A DNA stretch of 64,000 bases, from the NCBI RefSeq assembly GCF_954871325.1, contig NC_088776.1:42674569-42738568 (forward strand). Reading direction: 5' to 3'. Source of the DNA: Gordionus sp. m RMFG-2023. Taxonomy: Eukaryota > Nematomorpha > Gordioida > Chordodea > Parachordodidae. Made by a program: the position numbers and the translations under genes. Below the pieces are notes generated by a model, which worked only from the letters and a program-made list of their open reading frames with translations, did not search any database and had not been told where the DNA came from. Shown here piece by piece: positions 36,826 through 51,400 of the stretch (positions within the stretch are counted from its first letter, which is position 1; the number at the start of each line of letters is the position of its first letter).

Positions 36826-37866
36826 ATCTGTAACGACCTTTGAACTAAAACATTTTGCAGTAAGCCCTGTCGCATGGAAGTGCTGCCCGATTTTTGTTAT
36901 ATATTTTTGAAGTAAGGCCTGTTGCACGCAAGGGCTGCCGAATTTTTTTTTTACACTTCTTTATAATTAATTTGGTTATTTATATAACGCGTAATTTAAA
37001 ATTAGTTTTATTATTTTTGGTTATTCAGGAAACGTGTAACTTAAGTATTATTTTATTTATGATTTAAAAAAAATATATAAAAATAATATAGAGGACCGTA
37101 CCCACGGGGGGAGCAGGCCCCCTTTAAATAATTTTAGTTAATAATAAATTTAGCATTAACGATTAAATCTAAATGAAAATACAACATAATTTTTATAAAA
37201 TTTTATTTAATTTATACAAATTAATAAACAAGTTGTAAAACCTGAGCATCTATTCGTTATATTTTTTTGTGTAGAAATCAGAAAATTTAATAGGAATCAT
37301 GAATTTACAATGATTTTTTTCTAAAGCAGTACTAATTGTATTTTAAAGCAAATTAATGAATTAAATATTAATTTATCAAATATAATAAGCCAGGCATATG
37401 TGTAAACGTTATGTCTGAGTGAAATGGTGGAGCACAAACCCTGTTAATTAATAAAAAGTGCCTTATATACCTTGCTATAACCACAATTTGCATCTTATAG
37501 TTCAAAATTAGTATAATAATATTCTTATCATTTCTGATTTTTTTAATTTATCGAATGCATTGTATAATTATTTTTATTCATTTTAACGTATCCTGTAAAT
37601 ATACAGACCATACACTTGAGATACTTTTATACTAGCGGTGGATTGGTCATTTAGAAACATTTCATACCATTTATAAAAATCTTAAGGTTATTTGTGAAGT
37701 ATAATTTTACGTTTCCAATAAAACTCTTAACTCAGATATATCCAAACACAATTCAGTCGAAGCCTCTGGTCTTTTATCTAAATGCATTAATATAAATTAA
37801 ATTATATTGGCCATTTTAATTTAAGATGTATTAATAACTATAAATCCATTAAATAAGTATCTACAC

Positions 37867-39048
37867 CATAGGCGTAGTCAGAATTTTCCTAAGGGGGGTG
37901 GGATTTAAAAATTTTTTAAGGGCTTCGCCCCCAGACCCAATTTTGTCCGGGCTTCGGCCGGGTTACTTTAATCTATATATAGTCATAAAATATTTTTACA
38001 AGATAGGAGGTTAATGATAAAAAAAATAAGCCTGGAACAAATATGAAATATATTTTTATTAATTTCTATAAAATATAATAAATTACTTGTATATACATTA
38101 ATATAAAAGCATGGTAATAATTTATTCCAAACAAGTATAAGAAATTTATTTATAAAAAGTAAGTAGATATATAGTTGATATTCTTCTAATATATAGAATT
38201 GGTTAAAACTAGATATAATTCCACTTTTACAGACATGTTTGACAGTTAGAGAATATATTTCAGTTAATATTTTAACAAATTTTACTAATCAATGCTCTTG
38301 AAATATAGCAACAATTTGCACTCAATAATTTAACGCCATCTATTTTTTTAAATAAAAAATGATATTAAAAATTAATCTTTTTATTATTTATTCCATAATG
38401 TCTTTAAAAGATATTTTCTGATGTTCTTTTTAATATTTTATAGTTTTATGTAAAATATATAATTCGCTATATTGGTAAAAATTAATTGATTGTCATATGA
38501 TAATTGATAAAATTCGATATACTGTAAATCTACGACATATAATATTCCACTGTTTGTTTTATGCTTTAATTTTTGATTTCATTTACGATTTAATTTTATC
38601 AATAGTTTTATAATTATATTTTACTTTTATTAGGATAAATAAATTAAAATTACTCACTGTATAAAAAATTACATTTGATATATTACATTATTTAGTAATT
38701 GATCTATTATTATAATTATAATACATTTCACTTTAGTATTAAGACTTATCTTTCGCTTATATTCCATTTCTTTAAAAACATTTTTGGTTCACTTTTTTTT
38801 ATATATAAATGTTTCTTTCCAAAAATCTATAAATTATGATGAATAGTTTTAGTTTAAAAAAATATCAACTTTTACATTCTTTCTTTCAAATTATTGTTTA
38901 AGATATATGCAAACATTTTTTGGGGTCAGGAAGTGGGGGAAGGATTAAGGGTGATATTTTTTATTAGCTTAAAATGATATTCACAAAAAGTGATACTTTT
39001 CTGAAGGGGGGGGTTTCCCTTGCCTTCTCCCCTCTGGCTACGCTTATG
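37867..39048. mobile_element. hAT element, non-coding, exact 8-bp target duplication
   Basis: The ends are CATAGGCGTAGTCAGA and its inverted partner CTGGCTACGCTTATG, a common hAT terminal sequence. The octamer ATCTACAC stands on both sides (37859-37866 and 39049-39056). The subterminal zones are G-rich at the left (CTAAGGGGGGTGGG) and right (GAAGGGGGGGGTTTCCC). The 1.2-kb interior is AT-rich with no transposase frame, so it is non-autonomous. The undamaged duplication says it is fairly young. Confidence 0.9.
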
Positions 39049-39499
39049 ATCTACACTCAATGGGTACTAATATAATGATGCTAAAAAATGTATTGAATCT
39101 ACAATTAATATATTAAGAAGATTCTTGTTGATTTGAATTAAGGCTGAGAAACTTATACAAAAATTTTCCATCCCTCAAAAATCAGCAAGTGTACGTAAAA
39201 AGAATACAAACCTTTGAGATTTTTTACGATACAAAATTGCATTTTCATTGTGAAAAGAACTTCAATACGAGTTAAAAAGAATTATTATAAAATTATTGTT
39301 TACTTTGTAGATCGTATTTTAGATATATTTACAAATAACGCCATTAGAATCATTTTCAAACTTAAATAAGCAAACGTTAAATTATAAAATGAAAATAGCA
39401 AAAGAATTATTATCTTTACTAGCTTTACAAAGAAACATAATTTTAAAAATATCATAAATATTATGTATAAAAAAATATCATCTTGAATTTAAAGAATTG

Positions 39500-39815
39500 T
39501 ATAAATGTTACCGAGCAACCATCATAATGTAGTATCGGCTTTTTGTGAGGCCTCATTCTCCACACTAAAGAGAGTTTTATTGAGCACTATAGAATGACGT
39601 AAACAAAATTTAATATTAATGGTTTATGGAAATAAAATACACTAACATTTAATTCATATATGTTAAATTTTTAAGAAATTGTCATTTACAAATTTTAAAC
39701 AAAAATAGTAAAAATTAAGAGTGCCTAACAATTTGTCTTTTTTCAAAAATATATTGCACCCCCCTATGAGTAAACAGCCCTCCCCCCAGATGGAAAGTAT
39801 TGACTACAGCACTGA
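39500..39815 (+). pseudogene. hAT transposase C-terminal fragment with terminal repeat
   Basis: The forward strand reads FCEASFSTLKRVLLSTIE, then an in-frame stop and RKQNLILM, which matches the hAT dimerisation region (the SFS-x-LKR block). It is followed at about 39750-39815 by a hAT-like right end, ATGGAAAGTATTGACTACAG then CACTG. The left part of the element is missing. It is related to, but distinct from, the copy that ends at 39048. Confidence 0.6.
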
Positions 39816-40100
39816 TATTATGTTTAAAAGTAAAAGAGATAATAAAATTTACGAAAATGAATTAAAATGTTATTTATATGTTTAATGCTATATGTTATAA
39901 AACAAAAACACCCTTTACAAGTCACCATTTATAACAATATATATATACTGTATATGATAATTACGACAATATTTTTATTCTGCCAGTCATAAAACTTATA
40001 AATAATCAATACTCTTTCTTTCTACCCTGTACTGGCAGATTCCATAAAGGTAACGTTATTTATAATAGAACGGGTGGGCATCATATATAATATCTATTTA

Positions 40101-41047
40101 TTAGTGAAAATACGCGATGCACGCTTCAACCCCCTTTTTTAGTTACTTATGAATGAATGAGTATTATATTTTGACATTTTACAATAGTGTAAGATCTTCG
40201 AAATTCTGAAAGCTAAGTTGGCGCTATTGATATTTATTTCGTAAAATGTAAAATTCCTAAATGCCTATGAAATTAAAGTAAATTTATTACATATACGCCT
40301 TATTACCAAGTGATATTTGTTACAAATATTATTCTTTAAATAAATTTTTGAATATACATAGGTAATTTATATTTAATGCTTTAAAATTTTATGCATAAAT
40401 TAAATTTATTTACAAATATGATATTCAAATCAAGTAAAATAAAATATTTTTTGGCTCAATGTTTATGTTAAATTTTAAAATATAAATTGTTTATTAATTA
40501 TCATGTTCCTTTAAGAATACTAACAACTTTACAGATTATATTTTCTGCTAAACAAAATTAAATTATTTAGATATTTTAAATTTTATTTGTACCTATAAAT
40601 ATATTTAAAATTTTATATTAGTTAATGCTTGCTAAAAGGATAAATCAGGCTTTAATTTGTTTTCTTAGCCTGCTATATAGCCATTGGATATTTAAGGGTA
40701 TTTTCAAAGAAGTTTATAATTATATTATAATTCTATTTAAAATTATTTTAATTTTAATATTCTTTTTTAAAAAAAATTACTACTTATAACCAATTAACTG
40801 AATGAATAAATAAAATATAAAACTTTTAGTAATTAATAAAAATTTGTATGGTTATATCTTAGTAGAAACTATTATTTTCATATGATTGTTAAAATAATAT
40901 TAATTATAGAATTATTTCTGAATATTATTTAGTATCATTGTTAATTTTGATATTACAATGATATTTCCATTATTTTAAAAATCAGAATATTTATATTAAA
41001 TAAATAACTAATCAAGGCAGACTAATTTAATAATTATTATTTCTAAC
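40101..41047. other. AT-rich stretch, nothing recognised
   Basis: No frame, repeat or terminal signature was found in this kilobase. Confidence 0.4.
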
Positions 41048-41655
41048 TAGAGATGCATACATCATATACCAATATGATATTGGCTAATATCATTCAATAA
41101 TACCAATACCAAATTTTTTTTAAATAAAATAGAATCTAAAAAATTAAGATCTAACCTATAAAAATGTCTTCATTTTAATGAATAATCTTAATTTATTTTT
41201 CTCTATGTTTTTTATATATAATAAAGTAGAACAAAATAAGTAAAAATAAATAGAATGCCGGGGGTGCTAAACCCACAGTAGTATTGAAAGGTTAATTGAT
41301 AATCGTTTATTCTTCATAATAAAGTTAATTCCACAACTAAATTTAAAAATTAAAAAGAATTTACAACACTTTATTTATGAATATCAATTTTATGATGGCT
41401 ATTATTAAAAAATAAAATTTTAAGCTCCATTAATTTCTTTCTTATTTATTTAGGAAATTATTGATCAATTTTTTTTATAAATTCTTGGTTTAACAGGCCA
41501 ATTATTTTTGTATAAATTATTTGTTTAATAGGTCAATCTTTTAAAATTGAATTTATATTTTGGTTATCAGCTAATATTATAATTAAAAGTATTGGCCAAT
41601 ACCAACTGATGCCGTGAGTGCCAACTAACAATATATTGGTATTGATGCATCTCTG
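41048..41655. mobile_element. hAT-type MITE, AATACCAATA family
   Basis: Starts TAGAGATGCATACATC and ends TTGATGCATCTCTG. Words ATACCAATA and ATTGGTATTG fill both subterminal zones. Flanking octamers TTTCTAAC and TTTCTTAC match at seven of eight. It lies about 750 bp upstream of the MO25 start codon. No coding sequence. Confidence 0.75.
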
Positions 41656-42401
41656 TTTCTTACTTTATTTAATTTATTAATTAAGCAAAAATGAAATATT
41701 AAGATTTATGTTGCAATATAAAATAATGATCTGGGATCTGGTAATAACTAATTAATCATCAGAGATCTGCAGATGCCTAAATTTTAAGCCTTGCCTAGAT
41801 ACAAGATTTCATTTCATTATTAAATTTTGTCTGGGCTATACTTTTAAACCTTTGAAGGGAAAAATATTAATGTTATAAATGATCAATCATATGATTTCAC
41901 AACTGATATTTTTTTAAAAATAATATGGGTTTACAAAATTTTATTTTTAAGCCTAGTACAGATTTTATTTATCATTTGTAAGTCAATTTTTTTTGGGTAG
42001 GCCTGTATGTTAAATACATTCACCGAATATTTATTTAAGATTTTATTCATAAATTAGATATAAATTAGGTAATGATTTTTATTGGTATTGCTTTGCATGC
42101 TCCTGATATTTAAAATTCACTCATATTTACAAAAGAGAATTGTTTTTATATCAAATCAAACACTTACAATATAATGACAGGCAATGAATTATATGTAAAT
42201 TAGGAAATAATATAAGTAACTTGTAAAAGAATAATATCACTGTATTTATTATATAATATTATAATTAAATTATATATATATTTTTCCAAACTTAGTTTAC
42301 AAATTCGAAAGTTGTTTTGGGAAATCGATTTCAAGCAAATAACTGCATTTTAACCCTCCCCCTATCTTATTCTAAAAAAAAATCAAATTAAAATATCAAA
42401 G
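41656..42401. other. 5' flank of MO25
   Basis: A hAT-like left end (CAGAGATCTGCAGATGCC at about 41760) and a possible partner near 41995 (GGGTAGGCCTGTATG) may mark one more eroded MITE. The MO25 promoter must lie here or inside these elements; no core element is recognisable. Confidence 0.35.
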
Positions 42402-45400
42402 ATGCCCTTGTTTGGTAAATCACACAAAAGTCCTTTGGAATTGGTCAGGAATTTGAAGGAAGCTTTGGTAATATTGGAGAAAGGCGATAAAAAAGTTGAT
42501 AAGGTAAAAATAAAATGATTAATTTTTTTCATAGTAATATATCCAAAAAAATTAAGCATAGTTACATATTTTTGAGGTTAATAACAATTTTTTATTGATA
42601 ACTATCTGCAAAAATATTTTTTAATCTGTTTTCTATTCTGTGATCCTCCCAAATACAACAGATTAGAAACTTTTTTGTTTATATTTCTTTTATATATTCA
42701 TATTTAAAATTTTTGAATATAAATGTGGTAGATTTTGGGACATATTTGTAAATATTTTAAAATTCTGGTAGATTTTATGGAAATTTGATCACTGTAGTTT
42801 GTGGTATATCTCATTATTTTAAAAAAAATATATCAGTCTCTCACCATGAAACCCTGATTTACTTTTTATAATCACCATCTCTACTGACTATGTTACTGAC
42901 TGATGGACCATTAAAAAAATAAGTATGTATTAGCAATATATTAATCATTAAATTCATTATTTATTTTTTGAAATAATATAATAAAAATTATGAATCTGAG
43001 ATTTTCTTTTCATCTTTTGTGTGGCAAGTTTGTATTTTTTTTTTGTAAAATGACCAGCCAGAAATATAAAATTATAATAAAATTTTTGTTTCTTAGAAGA
43101 TATAACCAAAAAGTAATAAAAATATTTTTAAAAAAGTAAATATCAGTATATTTTTTACCATAAATTATAAAAAAATTTAATATATTTTGCAAAAAAACTA
43201 CGAAAATGTCCATTAGGCTTTCAATTATTTATAACTGGAGTGTCTTGAAGTTGGAAGGAACATTGGCATTAAGTTTAAATTATAATTTTTGAATAATCTT
43301 ACTGAATCTCTGATATATTTGCACCTATTGAAGACAATGGAATGAGGGAATAGTTTTAGAATCAACTAATACCTCTCATCTTTGATCATTGTAAGGAAGA
43401 GATCTTGAGCCTATCCTGATAACTAGTGCATATTTATTTGTCACAAGATTAAATATGCTTTGATAAGCTTCTAATTATTCATGACACAATTTATCTATAA
43501 TTATTAACTAATAAATGAAAGTTGATACACTACTGCTGTCATTGCTCGAAAATTACCATTAATTTTGTAAATTAGAAAATGAATAAATTAACTACCGGAT
43601 GTGTTACCAGACCAGCTTGATAAAGTACAGTTGACCATTATATCAACAAAAGTATATTATTTATTTATAAATGAAATCTTTTCAAGGAAAGAGGAAATAA
43701 AAGAAACTGTATATGGGGAGTATTGGTTACTAATGTTCTCCAGATTTTCCCGCAAGATTAATTAATTTTTAGCTAGCTATTTTGATCAAATTTTAGGTTG
43801 ATGACTATGTTTTTCAATATCTATTTGAATTATTTCTTCATATTTTCGAAGCTATATATTTACCTTTTTTCAAATTTATTTATTTCTCAAATATGTTATC
43901 GAGTTCGAGATTCCAGTCATTTTTTTTATTATTTCTGAAGTAATATAGTATATATTTATATTAATAATAACCCACATGAACTTGCATTAAACTGTGGTTA
44001 ATTTTTGGTCATAACAGAGAGATCACAAGTATTTAGAATATTTTGATAGGATTTTGACAGGAAGAGACCGACCCTAAGAGGTCAAATTTTGAGGGTTTAC
44101 TGTATATTACAATCGATAAAATTTGTTTCCCATCTATCATAATCTATTGATTAATTATTTCACAAACTTATTTTATTTATACATTGAAAAAAATGTTATA
44201 TCTCGCCATTCGCGTAATGTCATGTCTAACCAGGTCCTATACCTTAAATAAATAAAAAATTATATTCGAGAAATTAATTTACTGTCTATTTTTAAATAAT
44301 TAAATTACCATCCTGAAAATGGGTGGTTTTTTTTTATTGGCGTGTCTTGATAAAAATATTATTAAATGGGTTTGAAAATTTTATTCCCCCTCCCTCGTTC
44401 TAACATAATTTTTTTTCTCTCCATATTTTACGTAATTATGCTCCAATTCAAGAAAGTTGCCGTTATAACAGCTGAATTATTTAATTTTCTATTAGTCTAT
44501 TTACACTCACCCGACCTGTCAGATTTGACAGGCTATAAATTGATTAAATTTATATAAAAAACCATTTATATTCGTAACCCTAACCTCATATCTCTTTAAC
44601 CTTTAATCCTACACCTTATTTTAAATATTTACTTAATTTTATTTTTCACCCAATTAAAAAAATTTAGTTGAAAATCCATTGAGTTGTAAACTTCTCATCA
44701 TTGCGAGGAATTTTATAGAATTTGTTTTACAGGAAATTAATTTTTCTATAAAAAAATGCATGCCTGAAAGCAAGGATAACGATTAAGTACAAGCGAATAA
44801 AAGAAATATACACATTACTTCGAGGATTAAAATATTTTTAACAAAGGATTTAAAAAAAAATGAATCTGGTTTATTTATCCCTAAAATTAATGTAATTGCC
44901 TTAAATTTTTTTAAAATAAAAGTTATATAAAAAGAAATATAAAAATATTTTTTTTAAAAAAGACAGAAAAATGCGGGTATTTAATATTTTTTAACATTAG
45001 CTTGCATTTGATAACAAAAATTGTGCATTGAAATTATTTTCTTTTAAAGTAAATTGGATTTAAAAATTTATAATCTTAATCACATTTAAACTAAACAAAT
45101 AATAATGTAACAAATTGAATTCAAGTTTTCGTATTATTTTTCGAAACGTTCCAGGTTCTGGGAAGAGGAATCTTCCTGAGCCATTTTTCTTATTTTAATT
45201 ATTTATTAGTGCCTTTGCGTTTCTGTAATTTTTAACACTGTGCCAAAATTACAATCGTCCCATTGGCTGATCAAGTTTTTATGATAAAATAATTATTAAA
45301 GGAATATCGAGATCATGAAAGATTTTTAATACAACAATTACCATTTTCTTGGCTATAAGAGAAGGTCGTTGCCAGAGTATAATGTAGTGTTTTATAGTGC

Positions 45401-48400
45401 GGATAAAATAATGAGACCGAGAAAATCTTCTCATATTCTTTATCATGCTCGTGAGCATAATCTTTAACAAGTATTATAACTTCGACACATAAACAATTCA
45501 CCGAAAGGAGTATTATATATTACTTGCTGATAAACCGTTAAGAATGACGGGGAATCAGAATTTTCTCCTTATGGAGAAATAATAAATTTTACCTTCATTT
45601 GACGATGGATGAATCAGAATACTCAAATGAGAGGAATAGATTATCTGTATTCATTCTTTCAAGATTTCTATAAATTAGAGAAAAGGCCAAATATATTATA
45701 AAAAATATGATTTGTGAATTATTATATTTATCAATTCATTTAACAAATTTTCCACATTCACACAATGGTTTTTGCCCTCTCACTTCGTATAAAATCTACA
45801 TTTATCTCAAAGAATCATTTAAATGCTTTTAAAACCTTTCTAAATAATACTCTTTAAAAAAATACCTGCTATCATAAATTCGAAACAATTTGGGGGGGGG
45901 CAAACCTGATTACTCACAAACACTGTAGTGGTATCCACCCCATTGCAATGAGCTATTTATAAGATTATTAGCAAAAATAATTACCACAGGTCAAAACCTA
46001 GGGTCTTATCTTATTAAGTATATGTATCAATTAGGATTTAGTGTTAAAGGAGAAGGTAAAATAGCTTCACGTGCCATTTGTACAGGCTTGTTAACCGATC
46101 TTTTTAAAACGATCGAATCACGATATTTTCAAAAAAAGAGGATCGAAATCCAGGATCGACCTTTTTTTCTATTTAAATTTCTGAAGGAAATTTATGACCG
46201 ATGCAAAATTAACTAATATATGTTATAAATTTATTGTAATTGAATAATAATATAATATAACCGATGCAAAATTAACTAATATAAAAATAAATTAAATATG
46301 GTAGAAATTTATTGTAATTGAATAATAAATATATCAATTATAATATATTTATTTATAATTAAAATTAGCTTTTAATAATAAAATTTTTTCTAAATTATCA
46401 TCATTTAAACATCTGCTTCTTTCATTTAGAACATGTTTAGCTTTACTAAACAAGAGCTCCACAGGAGCGCTTGATGGCAAAGGTGTATTATATTCAATAA
46501 ATATTTTTTTATAATTAATATAAGTATTAAAAATATTCCTGGAATCATCATTTAATTAAAAAATTTTTTAACGGAACAAGCATTTTGTACAGTATTTTTC
46601 CCAAAAAAGCATCAATGTCATCCATACATTCATTTGAGGTATCCGCATATGGTTGTTCCTGCATATTTTCCAAATGGGCAACTAATCTTTCTTTTACCAT
46701 CATATTTTGTGGCAGATTAATATAAGGCCAATTAAGTTTAAATTTAGGGTGAATCATGGCTGCCAATATGTTACTGTCTTTATACAATGAAGGAAATCTA
46801 TATTATGAAATGATAATTAATTTATTATTAAATAAGTGTTCATTTTATTCATATAAATCAAATCAAGTATCTGCAAAACTTAACCCTTTTAAATTTTACA
46901 GTCAAGTCTGGCACATCATCTGTATGGTATTTATTTATATTTGGGTCATATCATAAATATTGATTAAATGTAAACTTAATACTTAATATACAAAGAAATT
47001 AACATTGTAATTTATTTACAAAGAATATTAATCAAAATATTAGCTTAAAATTCAAATAATCTAATAAATTTTTAATGTCTTCAAAGGCCCATTAATATTT
47101 TACTAGATATCAGAGGTTTAATAGAACTGGCCTGTTAAAAATATTTTACTAAATTTGCCAGATCTTTGCAATTTTTTAATATATATTGCAGATATCTGAT
47201 AATATAAATATTTGCATAAAAAAATATTTTTTTATAAAGAATCTGTATCTAGATTCTATTTGTAGGACCTGCTCAACTCAGGAATGTAATAAATTAAATT
47301 TAAACATGTTGACATTAAGATTATCAAATAAAAAAAATTTAAAAGAATTATTTGTAAATGTCTCTTTAAGTTCGAGGATGATATTTTGGAAGTTGATATT
47401 ATCTTCTTACAGAGACGGCATTTGGCGCTGATCATATTATAATAGTTGCTTTCATCCATTTCACATAAAGTAAAATACTTACGTAATTTCAAAAATGGTA
47501 AAAGATTCTCATTCTCACTTATATCTGCTGTTACATCAATAGTAGAAGCAATAGAATCTTCTAAATCTATAATGGACATTTACATTTACCTATTAAAATA
47601 AATATTAATATATTATGATAAATTTATATTAATTAACTTGTAAGAGCTCTAAATCTCGTAAAATTTAGGAAATGAATAAATATATCTATAAAATAAATGG
47701 TGGAATGGAAGTTGATAAAATATGAAGATAGATATTTTTTTTAAAAATAATATTTTAATTTAATTTTCAAAATTTTTATTTTATTTATTGCTTTTTAAGT
47801 AAAAAATTAATTTTTAAAAAGATCGGGATCGAATTTTAAACAAAATGATCTCGATCTCGATCCTCAATTTAAGTCAGAATCATAAATCTCGTAAAATTGA
47901 CAAATTTGGATCGAATCCAGGATCGTCGATCTTTTGATTCGATCTTTTAACAACTCTGCATTTGTATTATATCCAAAATCCTCCTCCTAACATGGCTATT
48001 ATCAAAGTAGACTTAAAAAAATGCTATCAATAACAAATTTCGTTAACATTTCATAAATTGTTTTTTATCCCAAATTTCCTGTTTATTCAAAATTCCTAGA
48101 GACATACTGTAACATTAAAATTCCTTTATTCAGTCTACATGGCATAGATTCGGATGAAAGGATCCAGCAGGGAGCACACATCCTCGTTTATTTTACCTTG
48201 GTATTCATTATCTCATCCATTATCTTAAATTAAATTTGATTTGAATAAATTTTTGGTATCTTGATGATGGAACAATCTATGATGTTCTTTCTAAAATAAC
48301 TGGTTTTTAATTTCTTGAAGCCAATTTGATTCATTCTTAATAAGTCCAAATCCAAAATCTGTTTCCATGATAACAATATACAAAACCCTCATCTAGCAAG

Positions 48401-51400
48401 ATTAAATTTTTTATTGAGTACATTAATAATTAAAATTAAAAAAAGAAATTAATATAATTTAAAAAAAAAGTATATTCAAACATTTTTCAAATATTTGTTC
48501 ATATTGAATGCAATAAGTATATATACTTCATTAGCATATTATAAGAATAATGAAACTTTTGGAATTAACTCTCATCAAAATAAGGTAAATTTCCGTTTCA
48601 CACCTCATATAGGCTTATTTCTGAAAATATTAAAATAAAACATAAAAAGCCAAATCAACCAATATAATAATTTTTAAATATTGGACAGGTAAGTTAAGCA
48701 AAATTTTTAAATTAATGAGCAGGCAGGTACACCAAAACTTTCCCATTGCAGACCTCTAGTCAGGATGACATTGGAAACAGCAGATTATAATGGATTTCAC
48801 CTCTGCCAAAGAATCCATTTATAAATGATATGCATCTGCCACTTTTATTTTCCCATGCATTTATCACCAGAGGTCTGCAAATGACAACATTTTCAGGCCC
48901 AATGGGAAGTTGATGCCCATCCCAAAGGACGGAACCGCCAAGTTGGATTAAGAAAAAAAAATATCAAGTTGAATTAAGAAAAAAAGGATCTTTGCTGGAA
49001 TTCGAACCCAAGCCATCAGATTTGTAAGCGCCGCTCTTGCTGATTAGGCCACAGACGCTTTTCAAAATTCACGATTTTTTAAATATATATTATAAATTGT
49101 GACACTGTGAGTGTGACACGGCTTATATATATATTATATCTAGATAGATTATTATTGATTATAGATAGATATTATTTTTTTATTTCATAATTTATAAGTT
49201 TAAGTAAAAAACCAGGGATGTGAACCCTTCGACAAAAAAAGGGTCCGGGTTCGGGTACAGTAATAAAATTTAAAAAGTGTCCAGGGTCCGGGTTCAGAGA
49301 ATGACTCAAAATAAGATTTTTTTTCATTCATTTATTATTATACCTCAATATATACACATTCATAATTTACAAATAAAAAATTTAAAAATAAAATAACTTG
49401 TGCGGCCGGTACAGCCATGACGATTCTAGACAAGATATATAATTCTGGATATATTGAAGAATTTTCTTCCTAGAATTTTAAAATATTTGTCTTATTTATT
49501 CTCTTAACCTCTGAGAACTTTTCTCCTAAAAGTGCAATAGGCATTTTTTGTTCCTCATTTCTATCTGATGATAATTTGATTTTTTTTTCTCTATCTTAAA
49601 GTAAAATTTCAAGATCATCAATGTTGCTATCATTATCATTATTATCACTACAACCAGTAGGTATTATTGATGTAGCCTCCAATATATTGTAAATAATGGA
49701 GTTTGCTTATGCCATAAATCCTTAAGATGGTCTTTAGCCATTTGGTTTTGCGCAATACTCAAGTAAACCTGATATCGAGGGTCTAAATATATAGAAGCAT
49801 ATACAACACTATTTTGCAAATATTGTCTCGAATTTTCATGTTTTCTTATATTTCATATGAAAAAGGACAAGTAAATCTTTCTAAATCTAATCGACATCTA
49901 ATCCATATGCCATAAAAATCAGATAAAATTAATTGTTCTGATCGTAATCTTAATGTTGTTATTTTTAAAGGAACTAATACACTAGTAAGGTCCTTTATTT
50001 GGCACCAATCATCTTCCAACAAAATAACTTCACATGCTCCTATAATAAAATCATTACAGAAATCTTTCAAACTTAATAATCGTTCTAGCATCATACAAAT
50101 TGAGGACCAACGTGTTGTGTATTATTATTTTAATTAAAATATTATTACTTGCACCACAAAATAATTCACTTTCAAAATAATCAACTTATTTCTATAACAT
50201 AGCTTATTAATAAATTTACATAATAAAATATTATTACACTAGAAAATAATTTATGATATCAATCTCTAAATAAAATGGAAGTTCAGGAAGAAAATTGAAA
50301 GAAAAACGCGAAGATAAAATAAATGATTTCGCGAAAAAAAGTTAATAAATTTAAAAAATTTTATATTATTTTTAAAAAAATTTCTATAATATTTTAAAAA
50401 AAAATATTTTTATTTTAAATTTTTTTTTATGACAGCTAGAAGAACCCTTGGACCCTCCACTTTTAAAAAGGGCCCGGGTTCTGGTACAGACAAAATACGA
50501 GGGTCCGGGTTCGGCTTCACATCCCTGTAAAAAACATTAAAATAATGCATAAAGAGCCAAATAAACCAATATAATAATTTTTAAACATTAGACAGGCAAG
50601 TTAAACAAAATTTTTAAATAAATGAGCAGGCAGGTGCACCAAAACTTTTCCATTGCAGGCCTCTAGTCAGGATGACATTGGAAACAGCAGATCATATTGG
50701 ATTTTACCTCTGCCAAAGAATCCATTTATAAATGATATGCGTCTGCCACTTTTATTTTCTCATGCATTCACCATTAGAGGTCTGCCAATGGGAATTTAGT
50801 TAATGCCCATCCCAAAGGACGGAACCACCAAGTTAGATTAAGAAAAAAAATACCAAGTTGGATTAAGAAAAAAAAAGGATCTTTGGAATTCGAACCCAAA
50901 GCCATCAGATTTGTAAGCGACGCTTTTGCCGATTAGGCCACAGACGCTTTTCAAAATTCACGATTTTTTTAATATATATTATAAATTGTGACACTGTTAC
51001 TGTGACACGGCTTTTATATATATGTGGTATTCGTATCAAATTTAGATCTATGCTCATTAGAATTTGGTTATCTACGACATGTGCCTATTCTTAATTTGAC
51101 ACGTTTATTTTCAAGTTCAAAAATAATTTCTTATCTATATTTTTAACAACATTATATATATTGGATCGAAGCGGTGAAAAATTTGTGGATCAACACAGCT
51201 CATTACGATTTTAAACAAGTTGCTTTCTTTACGCGAAATAAAGGGGGTGTTTTTTTTCTCATTTAAGTCAATCTATTTGGAGTTAAATTTTAGAGAACTG
51301 GCTCGCAGACTTGCAGTTGCATTTTAATAAAACTATTTTACCCTGTGGATTTCGTTCCTTTCTTTGGTTTTACTTTTTAATGATATAACAGAGAACAGAG

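Larger units (their letters stand above)
36085..40100 (-). mobile_element. Possible LTR-element remnant with diverged ends
   Basis: The minus strand at 36229 shows a polypurine-tract-like AAAAAGGAGGGAA followed by TGTTTTATATAAA, the usual start of an LTR. A diverged copy of this LTR-like sequence lies at about 39920-40020; both contain ATATGATA, TTACGACAA and a TTCTGCC/TTTTGCC word in the same order. No coding parts remain between them. A hAT element (37867-39048) and another hAT fragment lie inside. Very old, if real. Confidence 0.35.

Noticed and set aside
37867-39815. One long hAT element from 37867 to 39815
   Set aside because: The end at 39048 has an exact 8-bp duplication with the left end; the octamer after 39815 does not match. 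They are two different copies.
49021-49062. A functional tRNA gene
   Set aside because: The B box is one base too long, the stems do not pair well, and the sequence is part of a duplicated repeat block; a SINE-type relic is more likely.
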